In this document: piece by piece, positions 1 through 6,998 of the stretch
Layout: each line of letters opens with the position of its first letter
Numbering within the stretch: the stretch's first letter is position 1
Source of the DNA: Vicinamibacteria bacterium
GTDB taxonomy: Bacteria; Acidobacteriota; Vicinamibacteria; Fen-336; JAGNNV01
Length of the DNA stretch: 45,523 bases
Direction of reading: 5' to 3'
NCBI GenBank assembly: GCA_019694155.1
Contig: JAIBCN010000217.1
Span: forward strand, 1 to 45,523
Translations under genes and position numbers: made by a program
Notes under the pieces: model-generated
The model's input: only the letters and a program-made list of their open reading frames with translations
What the model was told of the DNA's origin: nothing
Database searches by the model: none

Positions 1-713
1 GCGCCGTAGACCACGAGGCCGACAAAGACCATCGAGCCCTGCATGTGCGGCCTCTCCGGGGTCACGCAGGTCCGCATGGCCTCACTGATGAAGACGAGCG
101 GATTCAGGCAGAAGAGCCACTGCACGAGGCCCATCGAGTCCATGGCGCGCCACGGGTAGTACGCGCAGCCGAAGAGCATCATGGGGCCGAGGAGGATCGA
201 GAAGAGGATCCCCGCGTAGCGCGGCTGCACGAGGGTTCCAAGCGTCAGTCCGAAAGCGGCGGCCAGGAAGCCGCAGACCAGGACCACGGGGACGAGAAGA
301 AGCCAGTTCGGGGTGAGGTTCAGGCCGCGGACCTCGCTCATGAGGAAGAGCATGATGGGGAGGGCGAGGAGTCCCGTGATGCTCGACTGGATCGCGCCGG
401 CAAGGATCCGCTCGAGCGCCACCGCGAGCGGGGCCAGGGGCGAGAGGATCCGTTCGTCGACCTCGCGGGTGCCGGAAAGGTCGGCCGCAAGAGGCATGAG
501 CAGCCCCTGCACGCCGCTCATGAGCACGCCGATGGCCATGAGGCCCGGCACCATGACGAACGCGAAGTCCGGCGGCACGAGGCCGAGGCGGGGCATCAGG
601 TTGCCGAAGACCAGAATGACCAGGATGGGCTGGGTGAGGCCGCCCATGAGGAGAGGAGCATTGCGAAGCGCGACATGGAGATCGCGGCGCAGCCAGGCGA
701 GAAATGCCGTCAT
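1..713 (-). CDS. ABC-2 type transporter permease (3' part cut by window edge)
   Basis: This is the membrane subunit of an ABC exporter. Translation from the ATG at 713 gives a hydrophobic protein of at least 237 residues. It opens with a short cytoplasmic stretch (MTAFLAWLRRDL), followed by a first membrane segment around residues 22-40, a second around 52-75, an amphipathic loop containing EVDERILSPL, and at least three further membrane segments. The EVDERILSPL-type loop between the second and third segments is typical of ABC-2/DrrB/NodJ-like permeases. It lies 31 bases downstream of the ATPase gene on the same strand, so the two form one transcription unit. The frame stays open to base 1, so the C-terminal end is missing. 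The substrate cannot be told from sequence; drugs, lipids or polysaccharides are all exported by this family. Confidence 0.88.
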   Translation of the reverse strand, partial: MTAFLAWLRRDLHVALRNAPLLMGGLTQPILVILVFGNLMPRLGLVPPDFAFVMVPGLMAIGVLMSGVQGLLMPLAADLSGTREVDERILSPLAPLAVALERILAGAIQSSITGLLALPIMLFLMSEVRGLNLTPNWLLLVPVVLVCGFLAAAFGLTLGTLVQPRYAGILFSILLGPMMLFGCAYYPWRAMDSMGLVQWLFCLNPLVFISEAMRTCVTPERPHMQGSMVFVGLVVYG

Positions 714-744
714 CGTAGGTTGGTTCCTGGGTCCCTTCGCGGGC

Positions 745-1728
745 TCATTCGCGAAGGTCCTTGCCGGTGAGATGAATGTAGACGTCCTCCAGGCTGGGCG
801 ACACGAGGCTCACGTGATGCAGGTTCGCACCCGCCCCCGTCACCTCGCGCAGTGCGTGCTCCAGCAGACCATCGCGACCGTCTATGAAGAGGCGCAGGCG
901 CTCGGAGATGCCGGTCGCATCATCGCCGTCCTTGGGCTCGATGGTCTCCACTTTGAGGACGCCCGGCAGCGAAGAGAGCCGCTCCGCGAGACTGACATGA
1001 CTCTTCAGCCACAGGTCGAGGATATGACCGGAGGGAAGGCTCTTCTTGAGCTCTTCCGGGGTGCCCATGGCCAGGATCGTCCCGTGGTCCACCACGGCCA
1101 GCCGGTCGCAGAGCTGGTCGGCCTCCTCCATGTAATGCGTGGTGAGGATGATGGTGACTCCGCTTTCGTGTAGGCGGCGCAGCGTGGCCCAGAGCTGGCG
1201 CCGGGCTTGAGGATCGAGGCCGGTCGTGGGCTCGTCGAGAAGGAGGACCTTCGGGTCGTGCATGAGGGCGCGGGCGATCATCACGCGCTGCTGCTGGCCG
1301 CCGGAGAGGGTGAGGGGCTTCGACGCGGCCTTCTCCTTCACCTGCAGTTCTTCGAGCAGCCGGTCCGCCCGCGCCTCGCGCTCGGCCGCGGGAAGGCCGA
1401 AGTAGCGGGCGTGATAGGTGAGGATCTCGCGCACCGTGAGGTCGCGATCGAGATTCCGGGTCTGGGGCACCACCGCGATGCGCCGCTTCGCGTCGGCGGG
1501 CCGCGCCACCACGTCGACGCCGTCCACCACGAGGCGCCCGCCGCTTGGCCGCACCAGAGACGTGATGCAGCCGATGGTGGTGCTCTTGCCCGCGCCATTC
1601 GGCCCCAGGAGGCCGAAGAACTCCCCCTCGCCCACTTCGAACGAGATGCCGCGCACGGCTTCGACCGGGGGCGTCTTCCCCCTCGCCAGGTAGGTCTTGC
1701 GCAGATCGGTGACGGAGACGGCGGGCAT
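745..1728 (-). CDS. ABC transporter ATP-binding protein (DrrA/CcmA type)
   Basis: The nucleotide-binding subunit of an ABC-2 exporter, 327 residues. Visible motifs are Walker [11 protein letters not shown]-loop region VVPQTRNL, signature LSGGQQQR, Walker [13 protein letters not shown] and the switch histidine in TTHYMEE. The length and the roughly 90-residue C-terminal extension after the H-loop match the DrrA-like daunorubicin-resistance family. I chose the ATG at 1728 (MPAVSV), because the conserved fold starts right there; an upstream in-frame start at 1782 would add 18 non-conserved residues. A GGAGGT at about 18 bases from this ATG is too far to be a normal ribosome binding site and overlaps a TAATCT box (1747-1742). 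The product pairs with the adjacent permease. Confidence 0.93.
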   Translation of the reverse strand: MPAVSVTDLRKTYLARGKTPPVEAVRGISFEVGEGEFFGLLGPNGAGKSTTIGCITSLVRPSGGRLVVDGVDVVARPADAKRRIAVVPQTRNLDRDLTVREILTYHARYFGLPAAEREARADRLLEELQVKEKAASKPLTLSGGQQQRVMIARALMHDPKVLLLDEPTTGLDPQARRQLWATLRRLHESGVTIILTTHYMEEADQLCDRLAVVDHGTILAMGTPEELKKSLPSGHILDLWLKSHVSLAERLSSLPGVLKVETIEPKDGDDATGISERLRLFIDGRDGLLEHALREVTGAGANLHHVSLVSPSLEDVYIHLTGKDLRE

Positions 1729-1741
1729 GGACGCAACGTTC

Positions 1742-1747
1742 AGATTA
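1742..1747 (-). promoter_or_regulatory. Putative -10 box TAATCT for the ABC ATPase gene
   Basis: TAATCT reads on the minus strand 13 bases before the ATG at 1728, so transcription would start about 6 bases before the start codon. There is no clear -35. It is one of several TANNNT boxes placed just before start codons in this window. Confidence 0.35.
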
Positions 1748-1794
1748 CCTCCACACCCCGAATCCGCCCCTGGAGCTCGCACCCGGCCCGTCGC

Positions 1795-1823
1795 TTGTCG
1801 GCCGGTTTCCTTGGCGGTAGCCT
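1795..1823 (+). promoter_or_regulatory. Putative promoter of the lipoprotein gene, possibly leaderless
   Basis: TTGTCG (1795-1800), a 17-base spacer and TAGCCT (1818-1823) form a sigma70-like promoter. Only 6 bases separate the -10 box from the ATG at 1830, so the mRNA would start at or next to the start codon. No Shine-Dalgarno sequence is present. Confidence 0.45.
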
Positions 1824-1829
1824 CTCTCG

Positions 1830-2483
1830 ATGATCCACTCCCTCAAGGCGTCCGCTCGCACGATGCTCGTTGTCGGCCTTACCGCGCTTGCCTCCGCATG
1901 CGCGCCACCGGCGCCCGGCGAAGTGCTTCTGCGCCAGCTCGAGGAGAAGCAGTTCCTGAAGTACGCCGGGCCCAACGCCGACAGGATGCGCGCGGAGATC
2001 AAGGACAAGGGATGGCCCGCGATCTTCGGCGACTCTGGCCGCGTCTATGGAGCGGATGGCCTCACCCTCGCCAAGGGCGGCGTCTCGAAGTTCATCGAGA
2101 AGCTGCGGCCTTTTCTCGAGGCTCAGGGCGTCAAGATCCCCGAGCTCAAGGACGACCTGAAGCAGGAGAGCTACAGCCTCATCGTGGACGGAACGCCGTT
2201 GCCCATCTGGACCAAGGACGACCTCACGCGGGAGCTGGGGGCACAGCCGGGGATCACGGGAGGGCTCGCCGCCGCAAGGTCGTTCGCGCTCGTGAACAAG
2301 CTCCTCGAAAACGCCCGGTCCCCCGAGCGCGCCTACGCCATCTACAGCGGGGCGGCCCTATCGGTGATGTTCCTGACCGACGACCTGCTCGCCGTGATGA
2401 AGGCCGATCCGGTGGCCGTGCCCAAGTTCATGCCCTATCGGCTGACCGCGGACTTCCCCTTCTTCGGCCAGCCGCAGCAGTAG
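1830..2483 (+). CDS. Putative lipoprotein of unknown function
   Basis: 217 residues. The N-terminus has a short basic stretch, a hydrophobic segment (TMLVVGLTALASAC) and a lipobox-like LASAC with the cysteine at residue 24, so a lipidated envelope protein is likely. The rest is soluble with alternating helices and no motif I recognise; a segment near residues 170-190 is hydrophobic (AYAIYSGAALSVMFL). The gene is divergent from the ABC exporter and convergent with the serine hydrolase at 2494. It has no ribosome binding site and starts 6 bases after a TAGCCT box. I do not assign a function. Confidence 0.75.
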   Translation: MIHSLKASARTMLVVGLTALASACAPPAPGEVLLRQLEEKQFLKYAGPNADRMRAEIKDKGWPAIFGDSGRVYGADGLTLAKGGVSKFIEKLRPFLEAQGVKIPELKDDLKQESYSLIVDGTPLPIWTKDDLTRELGAQPGITGGLAAARSFALVNKLLENARSPERAYAIYSGAALSVMFLTDDLLAVMKADPVAVPKFMPYRLTADFPFFGQPQQ

Positions 2484-2493
2484 AGGGGCGCGC

Positions 2494-3915
2494 CTAACTT
2501 CCGAGACGGATCCGCCGGGCGAGAGACTCCGCGGCAGGCGGGTCGTCATTGGCGAGAACGACGATCACCAGACGCTGAGCGGCGTTCAACTCGAAGGCGG
2601 CATTGACGCCGGGGCTCCCGCCGGCGACGCCAAGGCCGCCGCGGAGAGGGCCCGCGACGCCCACGCCTGGAGCCTTCGGGTCGGGCCGCGGGCCGCCCAG
2701 GTACCAGGCGGTGTAGGGCCGCGAAGCGAGCCGGCTCGCCATAACCGCTTCCCCGAAGCGCACCATATCGGGCGCGGTCGAGTAGCCGCCGCCCGCCGAG
2801 CTGCCGCGCGCCGGCAGGGTGTAGATGTTGGAGCGCACCTTCCCCACGTAACCGACGGCCAGGTTCGGGACGATGGCGTCGAGTTCGAAGGCATCGGTAT
2901 CCGTCATGCCGGCGGGTTTGAAGATGTGATCCCTGACGTAGTCGTAATAGCTCTGCCCGCTCGCTTTCTCGATGATGAGGCCGAGGGTCACGTAACCGCC
3001 GTTTGAGTACGCCTCCCCCTTCCCCGGCTCGAAGGCGAGAGGCTTGCTCGCGAAGAACGGAAGATAGTCCGCGAGCTTCCGGATCCGGTCCTTGGGGGTC
3101 GCGTCGAATTCCCGGCCGAAGAAGTCGCCGATCCCCGACCGCATCTCGACGAGATGCGCCACCGTGACCTTGGAAGCGGCGTCCACGTTTGGAAAGTCGG
3201 GCAGGTACTTCCCGAGAGTGTCGTCGAGAGAGACCTTTCCCGCCTCGAGCAATTGGGCGATCGCGAGCTTCGTGAAGGTCTTGTTGATGGAGCCGAGATT
3301 GAACTTCGTGTCGATGCGGTTCTTCACCTCCAGGCTCCGGTTGGCGAAGCCGGCCGCGCGCTCGAGGACGGGCTTGCCGTCCTGCGCGATCAGGACCACT
3401 CCGGAAAACCCGTCGGCGACGGCCTTGTCCACGATGGCCGCGGCGCCCGCGATGATGTCGGCCGCGGGCCTGGGCGCCTCGTCGCCCCTCTCCGCCCCCC
3501 CGCGCGGCCCACCCGGGCCGGGGCCTCCCAGTGGCCGCACACCCACGTCGGAGACGGCATGCGGGGGGGTGGGCTCCACGGCGAAGTGTAGGAGCACCGC
3601 GCGTCCGGTCTTGCGGGTGACCGCCTCCACGTCGATCTCGAAGTCCGCGGCCTTCGCCACCCTCCGAAGGTCGAGGCCGCCCGACTGCTGCGCGAAGCCG
3701 AAGTCCTGCTGAGCCATGTCCGCCTCGCCACCCCGGTCCTTGTGAAACTTTTCCATTTCGGCGAGAGAGCCGGAATTGAGGGCCTTCACGAACAGGGCGA
3801 GCGCCCGGCCCACCGGCGTTTCGGGAAGGACCGGCGGCGTCGAGCTTCCCTGCGCAAATGCACCAGCGGGAATAGTCAAAATGAACCACAGCAGGAAAAG
3901 TCGCGTTCTGGTCAT
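2494..3915 (-). CDS. Secreted serine hydrolase, beta-lactamase/penicillin-binding protein-like family
   Basis: 473 residues counted from the ATG at 3915, which is followed by a good signal peptide (MTRTRLFLLWFILTIPAGAFA). Residues about 35-125 form an NTF2/SnoaL-like domain of the kind seen before this hydrolase. A Gly/Pro-rich linker (about 129-150) leads to the beta-lactamase fold. The catalytic SxxK is S209-I-N-K212, and the second motif is Y-S-N in EAYSNGGYVTLG. Near the end, GGLGVAGGSPG sits where the family carries its third motif. Members of this group act as D-aminopeptidases, esterases or peptidoglycan-active enzymes rather than antibiotic-resistance enzymes, so the substrate is open. 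An upstream in-frame extension to 4017 lies before the signal peptide and was not used. Confidence 0.87.
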   Translation of the reverse strand: MTRTRLFLLWFILTIPAGAFAQGSSTPPVLPETPVGRALALFVKALNSGSLAEMEKFHKDRGGEADMAQQDFGFAQQSGGLDLRRVAKAADFEIDVEAVTRKTGRAVLLHFAVEPTPPHAVSDVGVRPLGGPGPGGPRGGAERGDEAPRPAADIIAGAAAIVDKAVADGFSGVVLIAQDGKPVLERAAGFANRSLEVKNRIDTKFNLGSINKTFTKLAIAQLLEAGKVSLDDTLGKYLPDFPNVDAASKVTVAHLVEMRSGIGDFFGREFDATPKDRIRKLADYLPFFASKPLAFEPGKGEAYSNGGYVTLGLIIEKASGQSYYDYVRDHIFKPAGMTDTDAFELDAIVPNLAVGYVGKVRSNIYTLPARGSSAGGGYSTAPDMVRFGEAVMASRLASRPYTAWYLGGPRPDPKAPGVGVAGPLRGGLGVAGGSPGVNAAFELNAAQRLVIVVLANDDPPAAESLARRIRLGS

Positions 3916-3939
3916 ACTGCATTTGACGCCAGAACCTCT

Positions 3940-3967
3940 CCGCGGCCATGTGCCTGGCCGCGGTTTT
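3940..3967 (+). promoter_or_regulatory. Perfect 9-bp hairpin followed by TTTT in a divergent intergenic region
   Basis: CCGCGGCCA (3940-3948), a 6-base loop and TGGCCGCGG (3955-3963) form a perfect stem, followed by TTTT at 3964-3967. It sits between the divergently transcribed serine hydrolase (start 3915) and the first DUF2339 gene (start 4018). It could be an attenuator in the DUF2339 leader or an operator. It is not at the 3' end of any gene, so an ordinary terminator role is unlikely. Confidence 0.45.
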
Positions 3968-4017
3968 ACATTCTCTGAACAAAACCGATCGTCGGCGGCC
4001 CCGATCTCCGGGAACAC

Positions 4018-6948
4018 ATGTTCCTGTCCCTCGCCATCGCCGTTGCCTTTGCCTTCTTCGCCCTCCTGCGAAGCGGCGTTCTCGCGGCGCGAGTACGCGA
4101 GCTTCAGACCGAGCGGGATGAGCTTCTCGCAACGGTGGCCGCGCAGCGACAGAAACTCGCGGGCCGAAGCGCGCCGGCCGAAGCACTCGGTCCGCGCCTG
4201 ACAGAGGCCACCCCCGCCGAGTCCAGCGCAGGGGCAATCCCCGTGCCTGATGCGTCGGAGCCGAGCGGCACTGACGATCCGTCTCCGCGCCCCTTGTCGG
4301 CCACGGAAGCGAGGCCGGAGCCGTCAGGCACTGATTGGGAGGGCTATCTAGGAATCGAGGGCGCGTCATGGGTCGGCGGAACCGCCTTCCTGCTGTCCGC
4401 GGTGTTCTTCGTCCGCTGGGCCGTCGACCAGGGCCTGATCGGCGCGGGCGCCGGCTTCACGGCGATGCTCTTGGCCGGTGCTGCGGCGCTTGGGGCCGCG
4501 GAACTTGCGAAACGTCGAAAAGTCGCAAGGGCGGCAAGCCCGTTCGCGGCCGCGGGCGTCGCACTCGTCGGTATCGCGCTCTTCGCGGCTCACTCCCGCT
4601 ACGCCCTCATCCCCATGGCCGCGGCCTTTCTCGGCCTCGCGGCGGTCGCGGCAGGGGGCGGCCTGCTGGCCCTTCGCTATCGGGCTCTGGCCCCCGCGAT
4701 CCTGAGCCTCGCGGGCGGCTTCGGCGCCGCCCTCGCCCTTTCGAACGACGGCGACCGCCCCGCAAGCCTCGTCGGCTATGTCCTGCTGTTGAACGCCTTT
4801 CTCCTCGCGGTGGCGACAAAGGGCCGCTGGCCCGCGCTGCTGTGGCCCGGGCTTTCGGTGGCTCTGCTGATCGCGGCCCGATGGTTCTGGCTGTTCATGT
4901 CGCCCGAGAACATGGCGACGGGGGTCGGGGTGGCTCTGGTGTTGGGGCTCTTCTACCTCGCCCTGCCCATGGCCGCCGGAGAGACGGAACACCGGACGAT
5001 CCGCCGGATAAGTGCGGTCGGAGGGGTCGCCCCCTTCCTCTTCGCATTCGGGCTTGCCACTTCGTCTTTGTATGTCGGCGAATGGCGACTGCTCTTCGCG
5101 ATGATCGCCGCACTCGACGCCGCCATCATGGCCGTCGCCGTGCTGTTCGGCCGAGGGGCGTTGCTTCGCGGCGCCGCCGTCCTCACTTCGCTGACGCTTC
5201 CCTGGTGGGCGTTGCAGGGGCTGAAGGCGGAACACGGCGTGCCGCTTCTCGAAGCGACGCTTGGCGCGATCGGGATCGTGGCGATCTTCGGCGTGGCGCG
5301 CCGCGCCGCCGCGCGGTTCGGGCGGGCGGAGGAGGCGGCGTTTCAGATGTTCGAAGGCGCTGCACTCGTGGCGGGTGGCGGCCTGTTCATCTTCGGTCTG
5401 GTCATGGTCGGCTACGACCGCGGATCACCCGCGGGCGCATTTCTGACGCTGGCCACGGCGCTCGGCGTTCTCCTGATCGAGATTTCGGGGCGCAAAGGCC
5501 GGCTCATGGGAGCGGTGGCGCTTTGTGCCGCCGGGCTCGTGGTCCTGACCCAGGTCTGGTTCTTCAGCGCCGTGAGCGCCCCCACTCTCGTCTTCTATCT
5601 GGCCGGGCCGATCCTGGTGTCGTTGCTCCTCGTCCTTCTCGCCTGGAGGAAGGCGAGGACGGCCGTCGACATCGAGGCTGAGGTCGCCGTCCAGATCTCG
5701 GGCTGGGTCAGCATCCTGGGCCTGTTCGCGGCTCTCGTGCCGTCCGATCGCACGTCGTCGGGCTGGCCGCTGTTCCTGGCCCTCGCCTCCACCGGCTGGC
5801 CCCTTTTGCTGGCCCTGGCCATCCAGGTGTTCGTCTTGATCGGGTCGGTGATGAGATCCGAGTGGACGGCCGCGCTCCCGCTGCTGCTTGGGGCCAGCGC
5901 CCTGCACATCCACCTGTGGCAGCGTGCGTACCTGACTCCCGACCAGCGGGGCGCTACTCTGCTGATCACACTCCTCCTCTACCTGACCTTCGTCCTCCTG
6001 CCCCTGAAGGTTCCGTTCGGGAGATGGAAGGACGCGCTGCCCCCCTGGTTGACGTCGGCGATGGCGGGCCCCTTGTTCTTCTTCCCCTTCCGAACCCTCT
6101 ACGAGTCGGCGTTCGGCGCCGCGTCCATCGGTGTTCTTCCTCTGATTCTCGCGGGGGTCGTCGCGCTGACGCTGCGCGCCGTCTGGCTCCGCTTCCCCGA
6201 CGGCGCAAACGACGAAGCGCGGCTCGTGCGCACACGCCACCTCACTCTTTTTGCGTCCGTCACCTGCGGCCTCGTCGCCATGTCGGTGACCTTCCAGTTC
6301 GAACGGCAGTGGATGACGCTCGGATGGGCTCTCGAAGCGCTGGCGTTCTCCTTCCTGTTCGGCCGGCTGAAGCACCCGGCACTCGCCGTGTTCGCGGGGA
6401 TGTTCTACGCGCTCGTGGCCGCCCGACTCCTGCTGAACCCCGCGGTCCTCGCGTATGCGGAGCATGGCTGGCCGATCGTCAACTGGATCCTCTACACCTA
6501 CGGCGCCGCCATCGCCTGCTGCTGGGCCGGTCAGGCGATACTCCGGCGGGCGTCCACCAACCGCTGGATTTCCTTCCTGGCGCGGGGTATCTCGCTCCTC
6601 GGCCTGCTGCTGGTCTTCTGGTTGGTCAACCTGGAGATTCTGGACTTCTTCTCGGCCGGGGCGACGGCCTCGCCGGACGAGTCGCGGGGCTACGCAGCGA
6701 GGCTCGCTTTCTCCGCGGGCTGGGGCCTTTATGCCGTGGGCCTCCTGGCCGCGGGCGTCCTGCTGCAACGAAGACCGCTGCGATATCTCTCCCTCGGCTT
6801 TCTGGTTCTGACGATCCTGAAAGTGTTCCTCTACGACCTGGCCGCGCTCGGCGGGGTCTTCAAAGCTCTCTCCCTGCTCGGCCTTGCGGCGGGGCTCCTT
6901 CTGGTGTCCTTCTTCTACCAGCGCTTCGTCTTCAGGAAGGCCTCTTAG
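4018..6948 (+). CDS. DUF2339 family giant membrane protein, first of two tandem copies
   Basis: 976 residues. It has an N-terminal membrane anchor (residues 1-20), a short coiled coil (about 22-50, RVRELQTERDELLATVAAQRQ), a Pro/Ala/Ser-rich linker to about 103, and then the DUF2339 signature (DWEGYLGIEGASWVGGTAFLLSAVFF). More than 20 hydrophobic segments follow to the end, closing with a SFFYQRFVF motif. Lengths of 800-1000 residues and 20+ membrane segments are usual for DUF2339 (COG5373). The biochemical role of the family is unknown; its usual neighbour is DUF3999, as here. It is followed after 50 bases by a paralogue of the same architecture. The ATG sits inside a short palindrome (GGAACA-CA-TGTTCC). 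Confidence 0.9.
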   Translation: MFLSLAIAVAFAFFALLRSGVLAARVRELQTERDELLATVAAQRQKLAGRSAPAEALGPRLTEATPAESSAGAIPVPDASEPSGTDDPSPRPLSATEARPEPSGTDWEGYLGIEGASWVGGTAFLLSAVFFVRWAVDQGLIGAGAGFTAMLLAGAAALGAAELAKRRKVARAASPFAAAGVALVGIALFAAHSRYALIPMAAAFLGLAAVAAGGGLLALRYRALAPAILSLAGGFGAALALSNDGDRPASLVGYVLLLNAFLLAVATKGRWPALLWPGLSVALLIAARWFWLFMSPENMATGVGVALVLGLFYLALPMAAGETEHRTIRRISAVGGVAPFLFAFGLATSSLYVGEWRLLFAMIAALDAAIMAVAVLFGRGALLRGAAVLTSLTLPWWALQGLKAEHGVPLLEATLGAIGIVAIFGVARRAAARFGRAEEAAFQMFEGAALVAGGGLFIFGLVMVGYDRGSPAGAFLTLATALGVLLIEISGRKGRLMGAVALCAAGLVVLTQVWFFSAVSAPTLVFYLAGPILVSLLLVLLAWRKARTAVDIEAEVAVQISGWVSILGLFAALVPSDRTSSGWPLFLALASTGWPLLLALAIQVFVLIGSVMRSEWTAALPLLLGASALHIHLWQRAYLTPDQRGATLLITLLLYLTFVLLPLKVPFGRWKDALPPWLTSAMAGPLFFFPFRTLYESAFGAASIGVLPLILAGVVALTLRAVWLRFPDGANDEARLVRTRHLTLFASVTCGLVAMSVTFQFERQWMTLGWALEALAFSFLFGRLKHPALAVFAGMFYALVAARLLLNPAVLAYAEHGWPIVNWILYTYGAAIACCWAGQAILRRASTNRWISFLARGISLLGLLLVFWLVNLEILDFFSAGATASPDESRGYAARLAFSAGWGLYAVGLLAAGVLLQRRPLRYLSLGFLVLTILKVFLYDLAALGGVFKALSLLGLAAGLLLVSFFYQRFVFRKAS

Positions 6949-6981
6949 ACCGCCTCCCGGGCGAGCCAAAGAGGGAACGTG

Positions 6982-6987
6982 TAGGCT
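6982..6987 (+). promoter_or_regulatory. Putative -10 box TAGGCT before the second DUF2339 gene
   Basis: TAGGCT lies 11 bases before the ATG at 6999 and there is no Shine-Dalgarno sequence, so this gene may have its own near-leaderless transcript inside the run. No -35 is evident. Confidence 0.3.
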
Positions 6988-6998
6988 CCCGGCCGGAT

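Noticed and set aside
4008..4022. Palindrome GGAACA-CA-TGTTCC over the first DUF2339 start codon as an operator
   Set aside because: Half of it is set by the start codon and the Phe codon that follows; not repeated at the second copy, so chance is likely.
2546..4369. 607-codon minus-strand frame overlapping the serine hydrolase and the start of DUF2339
   Set aside because: Different frame from the hydrolase; product is Arg/Gly-rich and crosses a divergent promoter region.
5425..6969. Long open frame on the minus strand (about 514 codons) opposite the first DUF2339 gene
   Set aside because: Its product is Arg/Glu/Gly-rich low-complexity sequence, a usual antisense shadow in high-GC DNA; the plus-strand gene has clear membrane helices and a family signature.
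5862..6998. Upstream in-frame extension of the second DUF2339 gene
   Set aside because: It overlaps the first DUF2339 gene in another frame and its product is Arg/Pro-rich; the ATG at 6999 reproduces the N-terminus of the paralogue.
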